From assembly GCF_030253575.1 (NCBI RefSeq), contig NC_080567.1, forward strand, positions 19,617,001 to 19,681,000: a stretch of DNA of 64,000 nt, given 5' to 3'. The first letter of the stretch is position 1. Every line of letters begins with the position of its first letter. Below the pieces are notes generated by a model that was not told where the DNA came from, did no database searches, and worked only from the letters and a program-made list of their open reading frames with translations. A program made the position numbers and the translations under genes. This document shows positions 56,905-64,000 of the stretch, in pieces. Origin of the DNA: Rhododendron vialii (taxonomy: Eukaryota; Streptophyta; Magnoliopsida; Ericales; Ericaceae).

Positions 56905-57673
56905 CCTCTCTCTCTCTCTCTGGCTCGTTCTCTATCTCAGAAGTTAGGGGGGGTTTTTTCTTCAGATCTGCGAATAAGAACGACGAAGAAGAAGAGGACG
57001 ACGACGGCGACGAAGAGAACGATTGAAGGTATTTCTCTCACTCCCTCTCTCTCTCTGGCTTCGAATCTTTATTTTTCGAGTTAGGGTTTTGCAACTTACA
57101 TGTTTCATAATCTGCATTGTTAGGGCTCGATTACAGAAGGTTACGGCTTGATTACAAAAGATTAGGGCTCGATTACTGCTCGATTTGAAGGTCTCTCTCT
57201 CTCTCCAAATCTGTTTGAATCTGGTTTTTTTTTTTATTTTCTGAAATTTAAAATCTGGACTTTTTTTTTTTTTTTTGAAAATGAACTGTTTTTTTTATCT
57301 GAGTTAGGGGTATTTTTGAAGTATGATTACAAAAAAGAGAGTAATATGCAGGGGCCTCTTCTAGGATGAATCAATCGATTTGAAGGTCTCTCTCGCGCTC
57401 TCTTTCGCTCTCTTAGTACTTCTCAATTTGTTTCAAACCCAAAAAATTAGGGTTTCATATTTAACTTGTGACTTGGGGATTTTGTTTGAAATTAGGGTTA
57501 ACACCAAAATGAAGTAGAAGAACAAGGATGACGAAGACACCCAAACGAAAAATTAGGTTTTATTGTTTTTTTTCTTTGAATGGGACGAACAGGAAGATGA
57601 AAATTAGGGGTTTTTTTATTGAACGCGAAATTAGGGTTGCAGGTGTATGGATCTGCTTTTGATTCTGATTTGG
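56582..57673 (+). repeat. Left terminal inverted repeat (about 1.09 kb)
   Basis: It pairs with 62358-63446. It contains (CT)n at about 56867-56921, a 13-C run at 56748-56760, a GAAGAAGAAGAGGACGACGA stretch near 56983, and several 'GGGCTCGATTAC' repeats near 57124-57176. The two arms differ by scattered substitutions and small indels. Confidence 0.9.
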
Positions 57674-60600
57674 GGCAATAAAGGTGGAGATTTGGGTGTT
57701 TTGAGAGCCAGGGTTGTTTGTAATACATTGGTTTGTTGTCTTTACCATTTTTTGTGCTAATTGCGTGGTAACGCAAATCTGGTGTATTTATGAGAAGTGT
57801 AATGATATTATCAAGTCCATTCCTGACTTCTGGCTAACTGCTGTTAGTGATCTATCTTTGTCCGTTTAATTTTTGAATCCTACATGTCGTGATTTTTTTG
57901 ATTTTATTCTAGACACCGATTTACTTCGATTCTTATGTTTGTCAGAATTTTCAGATCCAATCCTTACTTTGAAGAAACCAATCCTTAAAGCTTGGCATGG
58001 CTTCCGCTTCTTCAAATGCCACATCTGGATGACCGAAGAGGCGTTGTGCTTGCGGATTGTAATCATTATTGGGATTGCTAGTGTCGTACTCCAAGCAATC
58101 TACCTTGGTGTATTTATGCGCATGTAATTGTTGAGCAACACTGGGAATTCAATGGGACCAGATTTATGTAATTTGTGTACTCCACACTTTCATTTGTCTT
58201 CTTTTGATGGAATTTCAGTCCCATCGACCTTTTGAAGTGGTTTGTATTGGATAATTGAATTTTCGGAGTTTTCATTCAAGTGTTAGTTTCGAGTTTATTG
58301 ATTGTTGTAAATGTCTACGTTTTGTCCAAATAGCCAGAATGGTTTTGTTGAAAAGGGATTTGTTGGTGATGTCTAGGTCTCTGATTGCAGCCATAAATCT
58401 GCCTTCCGAATAGGCAGTTTCCTCCAGGAGCACATTGCATCATTTTATGGGGAAGTTTTGCATGAAATTTCAGTTTGTGCTCCATCAACATGACTACATC
58501 TTATTTATTTGCGAAGATGATAATGATCATTGTTTATTATAAATCAGACACTGCCTATTTAATTCTTCTACAAGGTTTGGCATCATTGTTCATAAAGGGA
58601 AATCCGAAAATGCCCTATTTTGTCATAATCTATACTACTTCTTTTAAATGTACGAAAATGTTTCGTACACTTTATCTTCCAAAAATACCCTTTCAAAACA
58701 CCTAGAATAACTAACCCTCAGCCTTTTAAAAAAAACTAACCCTGCCAAATTCCATTCAAAGCTTCAACTATTGCAATGTTTCCAAACAACACCAAAATGA
58801 CAAACGATGCAACTCCCATCTCTCGTGCAGTCGCGCCTCCAAATCCCAAACCCATAGCACAACGGTTACATCAGTCACCAAATGCAACATTAAATGCACC
58901 GGCTTCTCCAGAGGGACTTCTACGGATGACCCTCTCCCGACGTTGCACACCGCACAATGGCAGCACACAGCGGCTCCTTTGGTGCTCGCAATCTCTTCCG
59001 GCCAGTGTTCTACCAATTTGAAATGGTAAGTATTCCTAAAACGTGTTAATCTAATGCTGGGTTTTGGATATTGTTGGTCATGTGGCTCACGCCAAATAGT
59101 TATTGCACTGTGTTTGATGAATTGCTGCTATGGCCATTGATTATAATCCAAACAAGTTTGCAAAGAGAAATTAATCAAAGAGAAAGAGGACCTAACAGTA
59201 GATGTTATAGGTTAATTTGTTTCGGTGGACACCAAGTCATCTATCTGACTTTGCAAATCCATCAAAGACTATGTGTGCCCATATAAGTCTTGTTTGCCTT
59301 TTGAGTTGAGAGCTTTATTGAGTAACCAATTTGACATGCAAACTTTGATTGGATTATTATAAACCTTTAATTTGTAGGAGGACATAAGAGATTTTGTGTT
59401 TTGCTTGCGTTTTTCCCTTGAATTCTACACTTAAAATTTTCCAACAGTTCGTAGCATTTTTGGACACTAAATCCATAGTGACTGTTTTGAATTGAATGAA
59501 AATCGAAGTCGAAAAACAGAAAGTTCGGCAAAAAAACAAAAAGTTAGCCCATAAAGGTGTAAACGGATCTCTGACTTTGGGGTTCCCCTTCATGTCGTCC
59601 TCAAACTTAACATTGGTAGGTTGGACGTAGAAGTTGTTGAACTTGATGAAACCACGCTAAAATGCTTAGCTTTCATTTAAGGAAGATTGTTCATTGTAAC
59701 CAAGCATTTGGAATGCATTAAGGAGTTCGTGAAACTTAAAGATTAAGGATGCGATTTATCTCGTGAAAATGAACAAAGATATATCAGTGGGCAAATATCT
59801 GCTTTGTATCTGCAGTGTCTTCGTCATCACTATGGAAACCATGGAACCACGATTTTCTGATTCAACGTCACTTCAAATTGGTATGATATCCATATTCTCC
59901 AAAACAACCGGAAAAGTTTGAATATGGTCATGGAACTGATACTTTTTCACTGTGAACGAGAAGATCAAGTAGATGATTTCGGTGATGATGACTTGGCAAC
60001 TGATTGTTCAAACCAGTACATGGGGATGAATTTTGGATGCTAATAATGATGAGTTGGAAGTGGAGGACGATATAGATAATAGAAATCAAGTTTTTGGAGA
60101 TGAACCGATGAACTCGTGATTTGCGAGACAAGTCCCTCAATTGAGAATATGGCTTTTTGGTTTGGTGGCTGAGAATGGAGTGAATGGGGGGTGGATAACC
60201 ATGGAAAATCAAATTCCAATACAGAGCAGTTAGAGGAACTGGGGGACCCCATTGATTACCCAAAATTGTGTTGGGCTGGGTTCAAGCTAATAATTCAATT
60301 GCTGATTTATAAATTAAATGGTGGTATCCATTTAAATCGTGTTATTGGTTAGAGGTACAGATGTTGCAACCAAAGTGGGTAAGATTCTGAGCATTGGGTA
60401 TGAGGATAGAGACTATATTTAGGGCAACAAATTTGCTGCTTCAAATCCAATACTCTCTGGCAATCCATTCCACTAGAAGCAATTTAAGTTATATTTTCTG
60501 CTGAGTGTTAATGGTCTCTGTCTGAATCGTTTTGGAAAGAATTTGTTTAATGCAAATGTAAGAGCAGTGGCTGTAGAGAAACTAGCGTGGATTGGAATTA

Positions 60601-62357
60601 CCCATTCAAAAGTACTTAAAGTAGAGTTCCTTGTTCTGGCTTGAAGGTGTCAAAGACAAAGGATTCCATCGAGACATATCTTACAATATTGAAACTTTAC
60701 CAGCGGGTGCCTTAAAGGTGTCAAAAACATGAGGATCAGAGGTTTTAGTGTTGAGACATGTCACTTATCGGACAAGGTTCAGGAGAAATTGGTATTATGC
60801 CATCACTTATGGTAGCTATTTGAAGTTAATGTATCTGCCTTTTCAATAAGTTGGGACAATAAGTTGGGAGGATCATAGTGGATCTAGAAGAGGGGTTGCT
60901 GGTTTGCCGCCTTGGTTCAAGTCGCATGATTCATTAAAGAATTAGCTAGCAAGTTAGTTTGGTTGCGTAAGGAAAATAAATGCGCAAATGGTTATATTCC
61001 CATATATTTTCCTTCCCCTTGATATATTTCCAGATCCATACTTCTGTTTCACTATAGACAAGCATTGGTGTGTGAATATGTACACTATGCCTATATGATG
61101 GGCTAAGTGGTGTGTGTATTTTTTAGGTATGAAATATTTTCCCTATGGCAAGAAGAATAATTACTCAAATTTGTTTTTGGCTTTTGAATTGTTAACATTT
61201 AGTTATGAATGGCATATTTGTACGGTGATTATAGTTATGAAGACAACGCGAAAAATTTTAGATGGTACCATGTTGGAATGGAAGCCATACCTGTAGGTTT
61301 CTTGAATTCAAATTGACACTTTTTAAGTAAATATCTTTGAACAACTTCGTCACAATTATCAGAATTTAAAGCTCATAAAAAAAAAAAAAATTCCCTTTGA
61401 CTGCTCCACGTGCAAAGCATGTGCACATTACTAGTAGGGAGAAAAAAGAACAAAGCATCCAAGCTGGGTTCACTTGCATATTATTTGACATTGAGCATTT
61501 TCACTCGAGAGAAATAGGAACTTCTTGATCAACAAAACAAATAGATAAAAATTGCCCAGAGAAAACTTGCCCACGCCTTTTCGACAAACCCCAAAAATTC
61601 ATTATGTTATTTATAACCAAAATCTAACAGCCTCTCCACACTTTTTGACTACTACTGCCGTTTACCAATTTGGTGGAAGTGAATGCTACAAACAAGAAAC
61701 TGAGTTCCTTGGAGCCATACTCCAATCCCATCCTGCGACTCAAAGATCCCCCATCTCGCAAATGACTCCCGAGTGCCTTTTGAATTCGAGGTCTCCATTC
61801 TGCCATACAGTTCTAGAGCTTCCTTACATTGGCCGTGAACAACATAATTTCAAATCCTACTAGAATTACTTACCCTTGTACACTGTTGTTTGTCAACAAA
61901 AATCCAGTAATAGTTCCAAATTCCAATTTACAAATCAAATGAGTACCAAACAGCCACAATTAAAATTAAGTACATGTCCAAAGCCATTCTACACAAGTTA
62001 TATACACTCATGCACAGGTCCAGCTCCCTCTCTCTCTCCTACACAAATTACTCATCTCCATCTTGTCACGAGTTCCAAAGTCATCCTGAAACACGAATAT
62101 AGATAATATCAATAAAAGAGCAATTAAATTATAAAAAATGAAACAAAAATTAATTGAAGCATGTTAATTCCTCACCAAACACATTTGCTAGTAGCTGGCA
62201 CATGCAATTGAAACCCAGCCGGAAAAATTATGTAGGGAATTATGGTGATAATAAAGACTGATATTTTTGAATGGAAAGGTCCAAACCATATGCTTAGACT
62301 CAGTTTATGAATAATACACCCAAAATCAAATTTCAATGATCTTATGCAAAATTAATT
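57674..62357. other. Interior of the TIR element, no intact gene
   Basis: There are short open frames only. At about 58000 a frame reads MASASSNATSG, then a stop, then PKRRCACGL, which is suggestive of the start of a GRF-type zinc-finger protein but too short to claim. At 58963-59027 a frame MAAHSGSFGARNLFRP...FEM ends at a good donor, GTAAGT, and may be a captured exon. Acidic segments near 60036-60110 (ELEVEDDIDN) are not assignable. I see no transposase catalytic motif. Confidence 0.4.
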
Positions 62358-63121
62358 TCCCCAAATCAGAATCAAATCAGAATCAAAAGCAGATCCATAC
62401 ACCCATTAACCTAATTTTGCGTTCAATAAAAAAAAAACCCATACTCTTCGTCTTCCTATTCGTCGCATTCAAAGAAAAAAAACAATAAAACCTAATTTTT
62501 CGTTTGGGTGTCTTCGTCATCCTTGTTTTTCTACTTCGTTTTGGTGTTAACCCTATTTCAAACAAAATCCCCAAGTCACAAGTTAAACATGAAACCCTAA
62601 TTTTTTGGGTTTAGAACAAATTGAGAAGTACTGAGAGAGTGAAAGAGAGCGCGAGAGAGACCTTCAAATCAAGTGATTCATCCTAGAAGAGGCCCCTGCA
62701 TATTACTCTCTCTTTTTTGTAATCATACTTCAAAAATACCCCTAACTCAGATAAAAAAAACAGTTCATTTTAAAAAAAAAAAAAAAGTCCAGATTTTAAA
62801 TTTCAGAAAAAAAAAAATCAGATTCGAACAGATTTGGAGAGAGAGAGAGAGACCTTCAAATCGAGCAGTAATCGAGCCCTAATCTTCTGTAATCAAGCCG
62901 GAACCTTCTGTAATCGAGCCCTAACAAAGCAGATTATCAAACATGTAAGTTGCAAAACCCTCACTCGAAAAATGAAGATTCGAAGCCAGAGAGAGAGAGG
63001 GAGTGAGAGAAATACCTTCAATCGTTCTCTTCGTCGCCGTCGTCGTCCTCTTCTTCTTCATCGTTCTTATTCGCAGATCTGAAGAAAAAACCCCCCCTAA
63101 CTTCTGAGATAGAGAACGAGC

Positions 63122-63153
<32 letters not shown>

Positions 63154-63443
63154 AAGAGAGAGAAACCTTGTTCTTAGTCGATTTCTTCTTCTCCAGTCGT
63201 CTTCGTCTTCTCCAGTCGATTTCTTCTCTCTCCAGTCACGCGTATTTTGGAAGCGTATTTTGGAAGCTGTGGGGGTGGTTTGACCGGATCCATTTGTTAT
63301 GACCCGCGCCCACAATATTGCCCGACCCGTCCCCTTTTAACCCGCGAACTCTTCTTTTTTGTCACAACCGTTGGATGAGATCCAACGGCTTAAACGAAAA
63401 GTCCGCATTTTAGGAAAATACGGACGCCCCTACCAGATGGGAA

Positions 63444-63446
<3 letters not shown>
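62358..63446 (-). repeat. Right terminal inverted repeat (about 1.09 kb)
   Basis: Mirror of 56582-57673. It begins inside at CCCCAAATCAGAATC and ends at GGGAACTG beside (TA)n. Confidence 0.9.

Positions 63447-63479
<33 letters not shown>
63447..63479. repeat. (TA)n tract at the right border of the TIR element
   Basis: About 33 bp of alternating TA, after which copy 2 of the duplicated block resumes with GGTAGTTAATGATTT (copy 1 at 16160). Confidence 0.95.
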
Positions 63480-63481
<2 letters not shown>

Positions 63482-64000
63482 TAGTTAATGATTTCCTTAT
63501 TACAAATAGTTTTCATGTTTGCTGTAATCGTTCTAGATGAAAACAAAGAGGAAATGTTTTTGGTTTACACCCATCATTCACTTTTACCGCTCTCCCGCCA
63601 TTCTCAACTCATCCCAAAAGTATTTTGGACGGTTTGAATTTTAAAAAACTTTTCCAGATTCTTCCATAAAAGAGTTTTTTTAAAATCCGAACCATAGATT
63701 GCCGAGACGGACGGGGAAATTAATTAAGAGAGCGGTAAAGCAGTGCCTTGGAAGTCTATCTAGAATAATGTGCTAGTCTCCATAGAATTGCTTCAAAGCA
63801 ACTTCCTCCAACACATGCAAAGCCCACCCTAATTAAAAGTGTGGGAGAAAAAAAACACACCCTAGTGGAAATAATCTAGAAGCTAGAGGTTGACGGCTTA
63901 ATTACGTAACGTAACGTAAGTAAACACTTCAATTTAGGGAAAATTGAATTAATTTCTCACTTTCTTTTATAGGAGATGTGAGCTTCTTTTTTTTTCTTTC
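63480..64000. other. Resumed copy 2 of the duplicated block, no gene
   Basis: Matches copy 1 from about 16160 to 17190, skipping about 16562-16950. The join GTGC|TAGTCTCC shows where roughly 390 bp is missing relative to copy 1. Nothing coding was seen. Confidence 0.75.

Larger units (their letters stand above)
56582..63446. mobile_element. 6.9-kb transposon with 1.1-kb terminal inverted repeats, inserted in (TA)n
   Basis: The left end reads AGTTCCCATTTGGTAGGGGC. The right end, reverse-complemented, reads CAGTTCCCATCTGGTAGGGGC. The inverted repeats extend to about 57673 and from about 62358, including GCCGTTGGATCTCATCCAAC and Arg/Asp/Glu-codon-like GA tracts. Both ends abut (TA)n, and copy 1 has the site without the element. 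Long TIRs suggest a Mutator-like element, and the microsatellite target recalls the rice Micron family. No transposase was recognised in the interior, so it is probably non-autonomous. Because the target is itself TA repeats, the length of the target duplication cannot be read. Confidence 0.85.
47527..64000. repeat. Segmental duplication, copy 2 (continues past the window)
   Basis: Similarity to copy 1 starts abruptly at GACCGTTTGTATTTACC (47527; 6441 in copy 1) and continues with small differences to the window end, which corresponds to about 17190. Two differences were counted in one hand-compared 60-bp piece (7059 versus 49500). Differences of structure are a TRIM at 48108, a 213-bp tandem duplication beside it, a 1.45-kb deletion at about 51104, a 469-bp kinase deletion at about 51522, loss of the 13254 MITE, the 6.9-kb TIR element, and a missing piece of about 390 bp near 63762. 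Confidence 0.92.

Noticed and set aside
59560-60110. Acidic and short conserved-looking frames as a Mutator transposase remnant
   Set aside because: No catalytic DDE context or zinc-knuckle was visible, only a few suggestive residues. Too weak to annotate.

Overview
The window is nuclear DNA of a flowering plant. The evidence is spliced genes with GT-AG introns, a plant-type poly(A) polymerase, a subfamily XI LRR receptor kinase, and plant-type Helitrons, Copia, TRIM, Stowaway and long-TIR elements. Abundant (CT)n tracts would suit a woody eudicot, but I cannot name the species.

Two protein-coding loci carry the window. A nuclear poly(A) polymerase (PAPS family, + strand, exons from 832 to 8354, 5' end outside the window) lies tail-to-tail with a complete LRR receptor-like kinase (- strand, 13020 to 9836, one intron). 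The kinase most resembles Arabidopsis AT5G25930 (HSL3). The block running from inside the polymerase gene (about 6441) past the kinase occurs again in the same orientation from 47527 to the window end. In this second copy the polymerase piece has no 5' half, contains stop codons and carries a TRIM insertion. The kinase copy has lost most of its catalytic domain but keeps an open frame of 673 codons for signal peptide, LRRs and membrane segment.

Between the copies (18198-44354) is a nested transposon complex. Two Helitrons with related 5' ends sit head to tail (18198-22367 and 22368-44354). The pair is flanked by A on the left and T on the right. The first carries a decayed Rep-like fragment and a 185-bp tandem array. 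The second has been invaded by an inverted copy of its own family (36713-41758), a decayed Ty1/Copia element (27230-34153, target duplication ATACT), a Stowaway MITE (34494-34727), a solo LTR (35004-35940, target duplication GAATT) and a TRIM (42269-43774, target duplication GCTGG). The inner Helitron supplies an empty site for each of the last four insertions. Both Helitron copies carry exon-like fragments, including an RNase H-like piece that looks captured.

The second copy of the duplicated block is interrupted at 56582-63446 by a 6.9-kb element with terminal inverted repeats of about 1.1 kb. It is embedded in (TA)n tracts, and copy 1 shows the unoccupied site. I recognise no transposase in it. 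No tRNA, rRNA or CRISPR was recognised. All comparisons were made by eye, without alignment software or databases.
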